Notes under the pieces: model-generated
What the model was told of the DNA's origin: nothing
Database searches by the model: none
Seen by the model: only the letters and a program-made list of their open reading frames with translations
NCBI GenBank assembly: GCA_963556145.1
Contig: OY744467.1
Location: forward strand, 5,394,001-5,458,000
DNA length: 64,000 nucleotides
Direction: 5' to 3'
Source: Hygrocybe punicea
Lineage: Eukaryota > Basidiomycota > Agaricomycetes > Agaricales > Hygrophoraceae
Made by a program: the position numbers and the translations under genes
Shown: positions 1 to 11,799 of the stretch, piece after piece
Position numbering within the stretch: the stretch's first letter is position 1
How the letters are laid out: each line of letters opens with the position of its first letter

Positions 1-1
1 C

Positions 2-861
2 TCACTTGATGCTGAGGGTGCCTTGGGCCTCATACTCTACTACCTCAACTTGACGATGCATGAGCTCAGTCTTCAGCAAATTTTCGCACTTATCCCATCC
101 ACCGTCTCTCACTATCTTTTCTTTGCTATGGAAATTCTCCTTCAGACCCTCTGGAGCCTTTGTGATGTGTGTATCTCCTGGTTCAGTGACCCTATGGAGT
201 TCCAGGCCCACAATGACCTCATATGCCAGTGCCATCCACTGCTCATGGGCGCATTTGTGAGTATTGATGGGCTCAATCTACCAGTCCAGACATCTGAGGA
301 CCTAGACATCGAGAATGCTACCTATAATGGTTGGCTATCTAAACACTTCATTAGCTCTGTCTTGGTGTTCTCATCGAGCGGTAAGTGATACATTAGATAG
401 TCCCATACCAAGCTGATCCTTTCTGAGTAGGTCCCATCATCACCACTCATGTCAACATGCCCAGCAGCTGGCACGACTCACATGTGGCCTGGCCTATCTA
501 CAAGAAGCTCCACACCTGGACTCCCCCCGGTTTTTACCTCATTGCAGACACTGCTTTTCTGTGTGGTACCAACCAGATTGAAGGCTGCATTCGTGCGCCA
601 CTCAAGTCTGGCAGCTATGTTCCTGGCTGTCCAGATGAGGATGTGTGGAATGAGTTTGAGAGCCTGCTGTTTGCTGATCAGCAGAGGATGGATCAAGTCT
701 CACGGTTTCATACAGTAGCCTGCTATGAGTAAGTTTTTTACCTTTGCTATGCATGTAGTTTGGCCATGTACTTTTAGTCTCATAACATGCCAATGGTGCC
801 CCACATGGGGCATTTTTATATATATATTTTCAGGCAGAGTGTAAGGACAGTGGGGGTGTAG
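2..861 (+). pseudogene. PIF/Harbinger-type (DDE_Tnp4) transposase, truncated at both ends
   Basis: The frame is open from base 2, so the gene began left of the window. Exon 1 ends at 380 with a gtaagt donor, exon 2 starts at 431 and preserves the Gly codon across the junction, and a second gtaagt donor follows at 729. Motifs typical of basidiomycete DDE_Tnp4 transposases are visible: SLQQIFALIP, FVSIDGLNLPV (first catalytic Asp), YNGWLS, and FYLIADTAF (second Asp). The enzyme would cut and paste the element. After the second intron the frame gives only a few residues, starting QSV, and reaches TAG at 859-861, where the family normally continues with the last acidic residue and C-terminal helix. 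I infer an inactivating deletion. The tail-to-tail DUF6818-like gene at 1310-2612 is the usual accessory ORF of such elements. Confidence 0.82.
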
Positions 862-1309
862 CACAAGGGGTACGATAGATAGGATGAGTCAAAATTTCAA
901 GAATCAAAAGTCAGCACAAATCAGCACATAGGGATATAGCATGGCACAAGAGCACAGGGGTATCTATGAGTAACGACAGTGAGATCCTGTAAGGGCAGCT
1001 GAAACCATATCTAGGCACAGATAGGTGGAACATTTTCGTCCTCAAGTTTCATGGGCACTTATAGGGTGTAATGGTGGGATTTGAGCTTGGGGGTGACACA
1101 AGTCATCATTGAGAGGGCCTGATTAGTGTTGATCTGGGAGGGAGAAAGTGGAACTGCATACTTGGGGCTGCCAAGTTCCGCCTTGACAAGGCCCACACCA
1201 GGTTCCGATTTGATTACTGGAAGTCGGTACTTCTGCTTGACAGAAGCAGGGACATGGTAGCTGAGGGGCAGTCTGGCAGGAGTAGGCTGGATAATCGGTG
1301 CATCAGGGT

Positions 1310-2612
1310 TCACGATGGGGATGTCACTCGGGTGGGGGGAGGTTGAATGAATGCAGATGTGCGTTTCAATGCATGACTCGGTTTGACGTCAATGATTTCA
1401 ATCTCACTCCCATCTGTCAATTCGTTATCCATCACCCATGTCACTGAGCCACCCTCATCACCATAGTGAGCCTTGTTGTGAATTTTGCTTTTGGGCTGTG
1501 GAGTCTCAGGATGGCCTCTCCCTGGGCACCTCTGGTGTGTCTTGAGAGGGGTTCCAACATTCATTTTTAGCTTGAGTTGAGTGAGATTGCGGGCACGGTC
1601 AGCCTCGCAGACTCATCCCTGGAGCACAGTCTGTGTGTGAAGAGATTTGATAAGTGCCTGGGTGTCACGATTTTGCTGCATGCTGGTGAAAAGCTGGACA
1701 CTCTGCAGGCTCTGATCTGTTCTCTCATGATCCCGCATCTCCTGCATGCCCGGGTCAAACACCTGGGAAATTTTCTCCACCAACTCCAAACTGTTCCCTC
1801 CACGAGCATTGCGTTGGACTGGGACATGGTCACAGATGCCCTGGACCACTGCGACTTTGGAGCGCACTGCAGTTGGGGCCAGGGCCACATCTTCATCCAT
1901 GCTGAGATCATGGTCATCCTCATCATCATTGTCCAGCACATCTGTGAAATCACCATCGCTGAGATCCCAAGTCTCTTCTCTCTCGTTAATTAAGTCCTCA
2001 ATGTAATGTGCACATTCTACATTGGGGGGGCAAACCCCATGACCTGTCAGCTTTATTGTTTTCACAAGCTGTTAATGCATTGTCAGCAAAGTCCACATAG
2101 CACCCCAAGGAAAAATATCATACCTGTTTGTACTTGGTCTCCAGAGACTTCAGCATACAGTCTGGCCATTCATGTCTGCGAGCCCATTTGATATAGTTCT
2201 GATGGACAACCTTCCATTCACATTGGCCAAGAGGGAGCTTGGCCTCAGTGGCATCCAACAGGGCTTTAATGTCATCTTGTGAGGAATTTCCAATGCCGTA
2301 AGGTTGGCCACACTTGGTGCCATGCAGCCCATGCTCAGGTTCAATATGAACTTGTCACCGTGCCCTGGGGTCCAGTTGCTGAACCTCATACTTCGTCTTG
2401 AGCTTCAGTACTGGCCATTTGTGCGCAGCAGCATACCCTGCCCATCTCAGGAGGTCCCGGGCATCTAGTAGTTCATTGTCGTCATTGACCATCCTTGAAC
2501 CGAGGCCATCCAATCAGAGGTAAGGGTTAACCGACATGCTATGATGCCCCACTTGAGGGTCTCCAGGAATGGGTACCAGCTCAAATGCGTATTCCTGTGG
2601 GCCATCATCCAA
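1310..2612 (-). pseudogene. DUF6818-like (Myb/SANT-like) accessory protein of the Harbinger element, decayed and split
   Basis: The reading direction is minus. Pieces that fit DUF6818-type Harbinger partners are LLDARDLLRWAGYAAAHKW, KLPLGQCEWKVV (core of the DNA-binding module) and, after an intron, TGHGVCPPNVECAHYIED, then an acidic stretch and a long helical tail to a stop at 1310. Such proteins are thought to help Harbinger transposases bind DNA. Three in-frame stops are present (one just upstream of the LLDARD motif, one after DPRAR, and one at 1613-1615). All are TGA and would be CGA with one C-to-T change. A first coding exon, starting MFEATPTVTAPV, appears to lie at 13,517-13,537 plus 2,630-2,687, now separated by the MITE and LTR insertions. 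The C-terminus beyond 1310 stays open in another frame to 1059, so the true end is uncertain. Confidence 0.68.
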
Positions 2613-2687
2613 CTAGCAAATCAGTGACAGTGTGGCTAAGGTGAAAAGAACATGCCTGACCTGGACTGGTGCTGTGACAGTAGGCGT

Positions 2688-3464
2688 TAGGGATGACCAC
2701 GGGTCTTGAACGGGTCAGCTCGGCTGACACCGCACCCGTACCCGTGAACACCTTACCCGGGGCGGTTTTGACCTGCACTGCACCCGAACATCCACGGGTC
2801 ACGACGGTACACCTTACCTGTGGTGTACCGTCGCATCCCGCCATCCACCACAGCCCCCGTTCCGCTCTGCAACCTCGCAGATGCAGCGCCGGCGTCAATT
2901 GACGTGACGTGCTTGTCCGCGAGGTGATCAACATGGGGAACGAGGGGGGCATGTGCCGTCGGACGCGTTGTAGCGCTTCTGCGAGGTGGACAAGAGGGGG
3001 ACGCGTCGCCGTCATCGCTGTTGTGTGTCCGCAAGGTGGATGAAGGGGGATGCGTTGTTGTTGTGTGTCCGCGAGGTGGACAAGAGGGCGACGCGTCGTT
3101 GTCGTTGCGTGCTGTTGCCCCATGCTGTTGTTGTTGTTGTCATAGCGTAGTTAGCTACAGTTCATTACTTGATCAGAAATTGAGACTTACCTAGGCCGGG
3201 AAGTGGGAGCACCACCCCCCGGCCGCTTCCCTGCTCCTTCCTTTGACTGTTCCAGTCGGTCGTCTGGTCGCCGCGCGCTTGCTCGCCCTTGGTCGTAGCC
3301 GTCGAGGTGGTTGTGGTGGTTGTGTGATGAACCCGTGACACACCGCCAAACCGTGGGTACGGGTCACGGTATGGTCACGGGTGACGAAACCAAACACCCT
3401 ACCCATACCCGCGCAACCCGTTTTGGTAATACTGCGGGTTGACCCAAACCCATGGTCATCCCTA
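2688..3464. mobile_element. Non-autonomous hAT-like element (MITE), 777 bp, with 8-bp TSD
   Basis: The termini are inverted: TAGGGATGACC then GGGT on the left, and ACCC then GGTCATCCCTA on the right. The element is flanked by perfect 8-bp direct repeats gtaggcgt (2680-2687 and 3465-3472), the TSD length of hAT elements. It is GC-rich, contains short tandem repeats, and has no transposase motif. The ORF spanning it on the minus strand is low-complexity and I do not regard it as a gene. It sits inside the decayed Harbinger accessory gene, close to that gene's start. Confidence 0.9.
2885..3110. repeat. Degenerate ~45-50 bp minisatellite inside the MITE
   Basis: About four imperfect units share the cores ccgcgaggtgga, acaagagggcgac and gcgtcgttg. 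The units are diverged. A related core (tcaattgacgtg followed by cgcgaggtgg) recurs at 37.98-38.15 kb. Confidence 0.6.
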
Positions 3465-3472
3465 GTAGGCGT

Positions 3473-3627
3473 TGGAGTGGTACGGAGGTACCGCTCCGGG
3501 GGCTAGCTGGAGAGTCTCGCTGGAGAGCTGGCGAGGAAGGCTTGATTGGGACTGACTACTGACAGGGATCTATCTACAACGAACCGTGGGAGCCTCGTCA
3601 CGTGACTAGGCACTCGCTACCACTCCA
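3473..3627 (-). repeat. LTR of the short-LTR element (3' LTR, minus orientation)
   Basis: This 155-bp repeat has TG/CA ends within a longer terminal palindrome (TGGAGTGG/CCACTCCA). I see no difference from the copy at 13362-13516. Confidence 0.9.
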
Positions 3628-3630
3628 ATT

Positions 3631-3643
3631 GCCCCCCTCCCTC
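3631..3643 (-). other. Polypurine tract of the short-LTR element
   Basis: On the minus strand the sequence just before the LTR is gagggaggggggc. The related element at 38337-40724 has an equivalent run (ggagggggggc) at the same place, both preceded by a conserved gacgaggRcgtcgctat block. This fixes the transcription direction. Confidence 0.7.
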
Positions 3644-3750
3644 ATAGCGACGTCCTCGTCGCTATCGAAGACCTGAAAGAAAGAAAGAAAGAAAGAAAAA
3701 AAGAAAAAAAGGGAAGAGGAAAGAAAGAGGAAAAAAGACTGAAAAAGAAA

Positions 3751-5816
3751 CTAGTCTACTCCACTGGGGTCTAGCAAAGGAGGTCCAAGACTGGGATCAA
3801 AGGGAATGGGAACTTGTCCAGAAAAAGATGGAAAGGAAACAGAGGGTTGGGAAAAGGCAGGAGAAACGTCGTGGACACAAGCTGGAAGTTTTGATGAGTT
3901 TCGCATAGAGATGGTGGGAAGATGGCAGGGTTGTACTCGGAATGGGGAGTTGTCGAAATGTGTTGGGTATGGTTGACAACGAGGTGGGATTTTATGTACG
4001 GGGTATCTCGGGGGAAGGTTTTGAGGGTGGACACGGCGGTGACGGTAGCAAAGCGTGGACCATGGATTTTGCGCTCGGGGGTAGGTGAGGGTAGGGATGC
4101 TCTTCGGTCGCCAAATAGGGGCGTGGGTGGGGCGGGTGTCGCGCCAGGTATGCTTTTGACAGGGAATGTTGAATGCAAGGACGGCTTGGGTTTTCAGGGC
4201 AGGGATATTGTCGTGGTATGCTGATGGTGGTGTTTCCACGGGTTCCGTTTGCGTAGACGCGTCGGCATATTGTTTTGTGGCCATAGGTGGGTCTGCCTCG
4301 TGTGCAGTCGCAGGTCCGGTATGTGCCTCCGTGCTCGCAGGTTGTTGCTTTTTCTCATCTTGCCCTTTGATGTTTCGCCTCGGAACACCATCCCTCTCGT
4401 TTCGGTTCTCTCCTGCGAGGATCTCCGCGATTTGGGATGGCAGAGGCCATGCTCGGCCGTCGTAGCGTGTCTGGTGGTTGCCGGAAGCGTGGTATGGTGT
4501 GGGGGCGGGACGCCCGCGTTGGTGGTTTGGTTTCGGGTCAGGGTAGACGGGGATGGTGGGTCGAGACGGTGTAGGCGTTAGACGTTCGTGTTGGAAGGGT
4601 TTCGAGGCCGGTTTCGCGGTGCTGGAAGTAAGTATGCCAGTGGGCGTTGAACACTCGGGCTCGTGCGACCTTTTTGGGTCGGGGTGGGACAAGGTTGCAG
4701 GCTGGGATGGAACGGGCGCGGGACAGGGCTCTGGGGTTGGCTTTGCATTGGGGTTAGGTCTACACGCCGGGCGTTCGCGCTCACGGCCGCTTTTGGCGCT
4801 GGGGTTGGGGTATTTCGAAGGGAGCACGCGGCTGCGCTCTGCTCCGGGGTGCTTTGGGTTGGGGGTGGCGAGAGCCGCGGGCGCTGGGCATTCGCGTCCG
4901 TGCTCGGTTTGGAGGTGGTTGGCATTGTGGGACGGCGTGGTGGACGCGTTTGACGTGGGCTGGGGCTCGTCTTGGCACACCGGCATTGGCATCTGTGGTT
5001 TCTGGGTCAACGGGGGCGGGGCCGTACGTTGGGGTTGCGGCTGAGGTGCTGGTGGTGCTTCGCGGTGCTTCACGTTCGTTGGTGACGTGGCGGCAGCAGC
5101 TGGGCTGGACTGGGGTTCGTTTGGGCACACGGGTGCTCGCGTTGGCCGTTCCTCGGTCGACGTGGGTGTGGTTGGACGCTGGGGCCATGGTCCGGGTATT
5201 GAAGGCGAAGGCTGCAGCGTTGGGTGCAGCCGTGACGTGGCAGTTGTGTTGGACGTGATGGGCACGCGTGCGGACGGCGTTGGGGCCTGCGAGACGGTAG
5301 ACGGGGTTGCCGTTGACGTTGTGGGGACTTGGGGCGTGGTTGCGAGGGTGGGGGACGCGAACGTGGCAGTTGGCTTTGGGGCGCGTTCTGACGCGTTTTG
5401 CAGCGAGGGTGGGGCCATTTGGGTGGGCAATAACGATGTGGCGTGCTCGGGCGCGAACGTCGACGTTTCTGGTGGAGGTGGGCGCGCTGTGGTGTGCTGG
5501 GGCGCGTTTTCGCGCGTGGATGCCGTTTGGATGCTTGGGTTGGGGTATTTTGGTGGGAGCTCGCGGCTGCGCTCTGCTCCAGGTTGTTTGGGGGTGGGGG
5601 TGGCGAGAGCCGCGGGCGCTGGGGATTCGCGTCCGCGCTCGGTTTGGAGGTGGTTGGCGATGTGGGACGGTGATGGTGGTGAGTTTCGGGGCCTGTGCCT
5701 CGCTTTTGGCTTGACGTGGTTGGGACTAGCAAGGTGGGGTGACGGGGCTGTCGAACGCTCACGCTCGGAAGCGCTGGGAGGTGCTGGAGTGACGTTGCTG
5801 GGCACCGGGGCAGTGA
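3751..5816 (-). pseudogene. Proline-rich protein ORF of the short-LTR element, cut near its start by the hAT insertion
   Basis: A long minus-strand frame is open from 5816 to the stop at 3751 (687 codons). Reading across the hAT site (one TSD copy removed), it continues into 13005-13023 and begins with ATG at 13023-13021, so the intact ORF would have been about 694 codons. The product is rich in Pro, Ala, Thr and Ser. It has an internal duplication of about 45 residues, each copy starting NHLQTE and ending KYPNPS, and a less biased C-terminal third (motif YDGRAWPLPSQIAEILAGE). No Gag zinc knuckle, protease or RT motif is visible. I do not recognise a family; a Gag-like packaging role is possible but only inferred from position. 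As present, any translation would start inside the hAT terminus. Confidence 0.72.
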
Positions 5817-5935
5817 TAGGGACTGCCATGGATGCATCCGGATGCATCCGGATGAATATCCGTGGATGATGGATAAATTCTTGTGGATATGGATGATATC
5901 CATGGATATCCACAACATCCACAAAACTTTTAAGT
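5817..5935. repeat. Left subterminal repeats of the hAT element
   Basis: Several copies of gcatccggat, atccgtggat and tggatatcca-type palindromes cluster next to the TIR. The mirror cluster is at 12885-12996. Confidence 0.75.
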
Positions 5936-6351
5936 GTGCATTTTGTACAAGTAATGTAATAATTTGTACTACTGACATGTAACAATTAGTTTACCAGCAA
6001 TAGATTTGTGTTTGAACTGATTTTCACTGAGAACAAGGCTGATTTAGTGTTTTGTTGGGTTTTGGGATATTGCAATGTGGAATTGGGTTTTAAACATTCA
6101 TTTTTGCATGTAAAATCATGAAAGAATTTGAGCAAGTGCTACTAATACATATGTATTGGACTGCATTTTGTAGTTGTGCACTTTATTACATATTCATTGA
6201 TGGCAGCCCAAAATCCGGATGTCAGGAGGGGCTTCATGAACATGATTTAGTATTCTGTGTATATCTTTGTGAATACTTAATGAAATCCATTTATTCTTTT
6301 TTTGCCTAAGACGTCACTTCTGCTGCCATCTGCATAAATTTTTACACAATT

Positions 6352-7166
6352 TTACAGCCATTTTAGTAATTCATGGCACTTGCAACTTTTTTTTTTTCAA
6401 TTGAGAAATTTTGACTTAGTAGAATTTCAAATGCTGAATCTTGTATCTCATGAAATACTGCATGGATTGAGATGGTTATAGAGGGAAAGTTGTACTATTC
6501 GTTAAGGGCTACATACTGCTGTAATTAGATTTGGACAATATTGAGTATATGGTGAGCTGTGGATGAACTAAAAGGTAAACTAGTGTTTTTTGACACCCAA
6601 AATGGTATTATCAAATTATGCTGTCAGATGAAGTCCTGTGAAGAAGATTGTAGGGAGAAACCTGTTTAGTTTTTTATGGGCTAGAAGTACATATACCGTG
6701 TTTTCCTTCACTTTTATCCTTTGGGCCAACATTTGGAATTCATGTAATATTTCAATCCTAATGCAGACAAACACGGTACAAGCAATATTGGCTCAAGGGA
6801 CAAAAATGAGGGGAAAAACAGTATATGTACTTCTAACCCTTGAAAAACTAAACAAGTTTCTCCCTACAATCTTCTTCACAGGACTTCATCTGACAGCATA
6901 ATTTGATAATACCATTTTGGGTGTCAAAAAACACTAGTTTACCTTTTAGTTCATCCACAGCTCACCATATACTCAATATTGTCCAAATCTAATTACAGCA
7001 GTATGTAGCCCTTAACGAATAGTACAACGTTCCCTCTATAACCATCTCAATCCATGCAGTATTTCATGAGATACAAGATTCAGCACTTAAAATTCCACTA
7101 AGTCAAAATTTCTCAATTGAAAAAAAAAAAAGCAGCAAGTGCCATGAATTACTAAAACAGCTGTAA
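6352..7166. mobile_element. 815-bp foldback MITE inside the hAT element
   Basis: Two nearly perfect inverted arms of about 370-380 bp (from TTACAGC at 6352 and to GCTGTAA at 7166) flank a loop of roughly 60 bp near 6730-6790. A TA dinucleotide at each end fits a Tc1/mariner-like TA duplication with CAGC/GCTG termini. There is no coding capacity; the 87-codon ORF running through it is a by-product of the palindrome. I cannot exclude that it is a structural part of the hAT. Confidence 0.78.
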
Positions 7167-7361
7167 TATCCATAAGACATTGGCCCTGTACCTGATGGGA
7201 TATCTTTGCAGATACTTGTACACTTGTCACAGTGCATTTCTACAAAAGTGGCTTGGAGCTGGGCAACACTAAATTATATACAACACCATCAGAGCCAGAA
7301 AGCACAAATACTAAACCAGTTAGCTAAAAAACAATGTAGCAAATTGTTACAAATTCAATTA

Positions 7362-10350
7362 TCAAGCAAAAAACCTGGCTTCTTCATCACTGAGCTCCTC
7401 TTCATCATCTGTCTCATTGACACCAATTTCTACCTCATCAGGCTCATCTCCTGCCCTCTTCTGACTCTCACCTCGCATCTGTGCCTCAACAATCTTGATG
7501 GTATCTGAAAGTCCTGGATAGAATGGAGTTCTTGCCCAGGATCCAACAGCAACCTGAGCTTTGAACGTCTGAGGACTAGTGTTGTGTTGAAGATGGTTGA
7601 CCTCAAGCCTCCCAACAGAGAATGCACGTTCTGCATCCACAGAAGATGCTATAATGGAGTTTAGCAAGAACACAAATGATATCAGTTAGACTCACCTGGT
7701 GCAGAGCAAAAATCAAGTCCAAACTTTGAAAGTCGAGGTCGTTGCTCCTTGGCTTGATCCCAATACTTGATAAGCCCACCAGCCTCTTTAATTGCAGAGG
7801 GCTTGATAATTGGGTCAGCCAAATACGTACTGATCATGTCGGGATCTTGAGAATCATCAGGCTCCTGTGAAACAACCCACTTTGATTTGGGCTGCAATAA
7901 AATTATAATTATCTGAACTTGGAGTTGTAAAATTAAAATTTACCTTGCCTCTCCGAGGAGCTGCATTAGCCAAATGTTCAGGTCCTTCATCTCCCTTGTA
8001 TGATTGGTTCCACCGAGTAACAACCAACTTTCTGATGTCACGGATCTGAGCAGCAGTGCGACCATGATCTTTGAACCACTTCAGCTTCTTATCAGGGCAC
8101 ATAACTAAACAATATTAGTTGGAATGTAATGAAAAACAAATTTTGTACACACCTATAGCAATTACATACAGCTCACAGTCCTTCATAAGGCGATAGTATT
8201 TGTCGATTAAGAGCAAAACTGCTTGTGCTGCAACACGGACAACATTGGGCAACTCGCTGTCGTCATCGTCACGAACCATAGTCATTGATTTTTCAATGGA
8301 ATCCAGCATGGGTAGGACTTCCGCAATAAGGGGAACCTGAGACTGTGAGAACAGCTTTGTCGGTTCATCAAACACCTGCCGAAAATAAAATCAGATTTTT
8401 ACTCAAGAAATATAAATATTTGACCTCAAGTATGGAACTTAGCGTCTCTGCAAGATCCCACTGCTCTTCTGAAAGTCGGTAGGCTCGTAGGTTATTGATG
8501 GCAGCTCCAGTAAGTTGCTCAACAGGACTTCTGAAGTAGAGATGAGCGTTTAAGCAGGTGAGATCTGAATTCCACCGAGTAGTAACACGGCGGTCAAGTG
8601 TCGTCTTATCGCCAGGAAGATCCTTGTCATTTGACACAAGAGTATCAAACTTCTCCTTGAGTGTTGAATTGTCATGAACACGCCGGGCAAGACCAGCAAC
8701 CTTGAACTCCATTAAAACCATCATACACCCCATTATGATGAATTTAAACTTACCCGGGGGAAAAGCTGGAGTGCCATCTTGTTCTCCTCTGGATCAATCA
8801 CCACACCATCCAATCTCATCATCTCAATAGCCCTATCACGAGTAGTTTTAATGATAGCAGAATCATGAGCATCCCTACCATCATCTGGTGTAGTGGCTGC
8901 ATCAGTTGCAATACCTTCTTCTTCCACAGCAAGTTCATCGTCAGAGACGTCATCAGGTTCAATGATGGCTAATATAATATAATATTTGGCTCAGTATAAT
9001 ATTGGTATACATAGTTCTAAACTCACCCTCTGTGGCAGCAGCTTCTCTTTGTTTCTTCTTTGGCGCTCGAAAGAAGAAAGATATAAAAATCTAAAAATCT
9101 ATTAGTTATGTGGGGAAGGGGTTGAATTGATGGGTACCTTTGCCAAGAGATTAATAATGTGTGGGAAGCACCGGCCACGAGCAATCATCCCACGAAAAGA
9201 TGGAATGAGGTGAGGAAGATACTTCGCCAATGCATCATTATTACTGGCATTATCCATGCATATCGAGAGAATCTATAAAAAATTGCTTCAGGCAACAATG
9301 AAAGAATAAATAAAATAAGAAGCAAACAAATTTATCAAGTCCAAACCGTTTCAAGCAGTTGGCAGTAACCGTAGCAAGATATACACCGTCATGTTTTTGA
9401 GTTAACCTAACAATAATAAGATATAGAATAGATTTTTAAAGTATATTCAAGACTGACCGGATAAATTCAAGGATAGCCCGATGAATGATACCATCAGAAA
9501 ACCAAACAACAACAATCCCGAGGAAGGATGCGACAATAGGAGCTGTCCATCCATCCAGAACCAAATGGATAGTGGAGTTACGGGCCTTGATATAATTTTA
9601 TTAATACAGAAATATATATAAAGGCTGATGCTCACCATGAAATAATTCCGAACATTCTTAGACATCTCAGCATAGATAGCTTTGATATCACGTGAGACCG
9701 TTTGAGGAGCAGGCAGGACAGTTCCAGGACGAAGCATTTCAACTTCAGCACGATAATCTTCATCCAAGACAGAATTGAACGGACGGTGGTTTTTAGCACA
9801 CCGCAGAGCAATTAGGGTACGATGGGCAGCAGAAGAGTAATGTGGTCCCATAGATGCAACAGCTGTAGCATGAGCAGTAGAACCTAAACGAGTACTACAA
9901 GCCTTAACACGATCTTGGATATTTTTTGTTCCATGGCCAGTAGACATTCGGGCACGGCGATGAGGCAGGTGGTGAGCAGGATCAACCTTACAGGTAAATA
10001 CAAAGGTCAATGCCAAGGGTCGTCCTCTGCCATCCAGCTCACGGCTAAGGGTGATGTCGAAGTGATCATAAACATTGGAGCGCCATGAAGCCTTTGAAGC
10101 CTCTAAATGTACATGAATGAGCTTCATTTTCATCAAAGAACAACCACTCACCAATAATCTCACTATCTGGCAAGCCCCATACCTCTTTATCAGTCTTGTT
10201 CACAATTCCCCGCTTAGCTGCGCGAGCCTTCATAGGTGAGATAAGCACTGCAGGACCAGCTGGTTGATCTGCGTCGTTGTCAGAGTCCTCGTCGGATAAC
10301 GGCATGGTGGGTACAGCAGCAGGCTGAGCAGCTGTGGGCCTCCGAGGCAT
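7362..10350 (-). CDS. hAT transposase (many exons, possible frameshift near 10,100)
   Basis: ATG is at 10350-10348 (MPRRPTAAQP) and the stop at 7362. The exons, joined by short GT-AG introns (donors at 9635, 9457 and elsewhere), give in order: an N-terminal segment with a BED-like block (VFTCKVDPAHHLPH), NHRPFNSVLDEDY, LVLDGWTAPIVASFLG (first catalytic Asp), MDNASNNDALA (second Asp), RCFPHIINLLAK, VTTRWNSDL and the C-terminal dimerisation motif SSVDAERAFSVGRL. Length is about 800 residues, as for full fungal hAT enzymes. No internal stop was seen in the main exons. The one problem is between ENEAHS and ASWRSNVYDH at about 10,090-10,110, where the frame changes with no room for a normal intron. 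This may be an inactivating 1-nt indel or a sequencing error. The protein would excise and reinsert the 7.18-kb element and may mobilise MITEs with similar ends. Confidence 0.88.
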
Positions 10351-10499
10351 TGCTAGGTGTTACGAAGGTTGTGGACAAGGCAAAGCGGCCCCGATACTCA
10401 CCAAACATCTTGGGCGGAGTATGATATTGCGGTACTCCATCTCACGGTTTTCACATGTCAGACAATTTATTTATGGTGTTACTACACACAGATAATTTC

Positions 10500-10890
10500 G
10501 GGGTGAGAGTCCAGACCACCCAGCTTGTGTTTGGATGCGAGAGAGGGTGGCGGTGGGCAGGCATTGTCCGAAGGTCCCCAACTCGCGAGGGAGGTGGTGG
10601 TGGTGCTGGTGGTGGTGGTGGTGAGGTTCCGATGACCATCCGGCTCGCATTTGAATGTGAGGGATGGTGGTGGTGGGCTAGCGTTCCCGAGGGGGTAGTG
10701 GGTGGTGGTAGTGGTGGTGGTGAGGTTCCAATGAACCTCCAGCTCGCGTTTGAATGCGAGGGAGGGTGGCAGTGGGCTGGCGTTGTCTGAAGTCCCCGCC
10801 TGTGAGGGAGGAGCTAAGGTGGTGGTGGTGAGGTTCCAACGAACCTCCGGCTCGCATTTGAATGCGAGGGAGGGTTCCCCAACTCGCGAG
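10500..10890. repeat. Minisatellite, first block (four ~105-bp units)
   Basis: Units share the cores ttgaatgcgagggagggtgg, cagtgggctggc and aactcgcgaggga, with ggtggtggt tracts between. The block is inside the hAT element. It is separated from the second block by about 0.9 kb of unrelated sequence. Confidence 0.85.
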
Positions 10891-11799
10891 GGAGGACACG
10901 ATCTGGATGCCAATACTTCACCCTCGGGGCCGGTAAACAATTCTTCAGAAAGCACCCCTCGCCGCGCAGGAGCCGGCGAAGACGGGAAACCAACAACAGC
11001 GAGCACCTGCTCCATGCCCTCGAACGGAACGACGGAGGCAGGTGAGGGCCCCAGCAACTCGCTCGCATCCGAGACCTCCCGCTTCCCCACGCCCAATTTT
11101 GGTGGCTTGATGGTCATGCAGAAATCGTACGCATCCTGGATGCGGATGCATGTACATTCCCTCCAGGTCCAAGGAAGGGCGTCAGCCTCCGAGCCTGTAT
11201 CATCGTGAGTGGCTATATTTTTCTCGGCCTCCTCTTCTTCCCAGCGATACCGTGGCCCACAAACTCCCGCGCAGCCATGGCCGTTCATGACCCAAAGGCC
11301 GATCTCCGGCAGTTGTCGCGCGGGACCAGACTCGGGCGTGCAAAGGATTGCCAACCCGTGTGTGATCGGTTGGCTCACGCCGTCCGTAGTGATCCTTGTC
11401 GCCATCCACAGTGTCCTGCAAGCTGACGATCCGGACAGAGCGTGGGGTTGGTTGTCTGCCCCCAATAAAATGCTCACTCGGACCAGGCTCAGCATAAGAT
11501 GATTGGAGAGTCGAAGCGGGCGGTGGATGTAAAGGTCGTTTGGGGAGCCAAGACGGATACCCGTCAGAACCCTCGGAGACTCGGTTTCGTGAGGAAGACG
11601 ACGGCCGCTCTGAAATATCTCCCTGCTGGTCAATTGGGGAGTCTCCAACGGATGACGTCGGGGTTGGGTGTCGGTCCGTAGGGCTGGGCAGTTGTCATGA
11701 CATTAAAAAAACATGCAGCATATACATTTATATAATAAAAAAGGATTCGTGGGTGTTGATGAAGACGTTGCTGTCGCGTTATTTTATTGGAATTTTCGA
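10891..11799 (-). other. Non-repetitive segment between the two minisatellite blocks; possible captured sequence
   Basis: The minus strand is open from 11648 through this segment into the repeats. The non-repetitive part has normal amino-acid composition, e.g. ALPWTWRECTCIRIQDAYDF and SDASELLGPSPASVVPF, unlike the His/Pro-rich repeat translation. I do not recognise a family and cannot show it is expressed. hAT and related elements sometimes carry host fragments, so capture is one explanation; another is that the minisatellite expanded around original transposon sequence. Confidence 0.4.

Noticed and set aside
1577..1993. 138-codon plus-strand ORF
   Set aside because: Antisense of the DUF6818-like gene, whose frame contains the family motifs.
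2605..3123. 172-codon minus-strand ORF
   Set aside because: It crosses the boundary of the hAT MITE and consists of translated tandem repeats.
4553..5869. Several plus-strand ORFs of 100-260 codons
   Set aside because: Shadows of the proline-rich minus-strand ORF; Gly/Arg/Val-rich composition is the complement of Pro/Ala codons.
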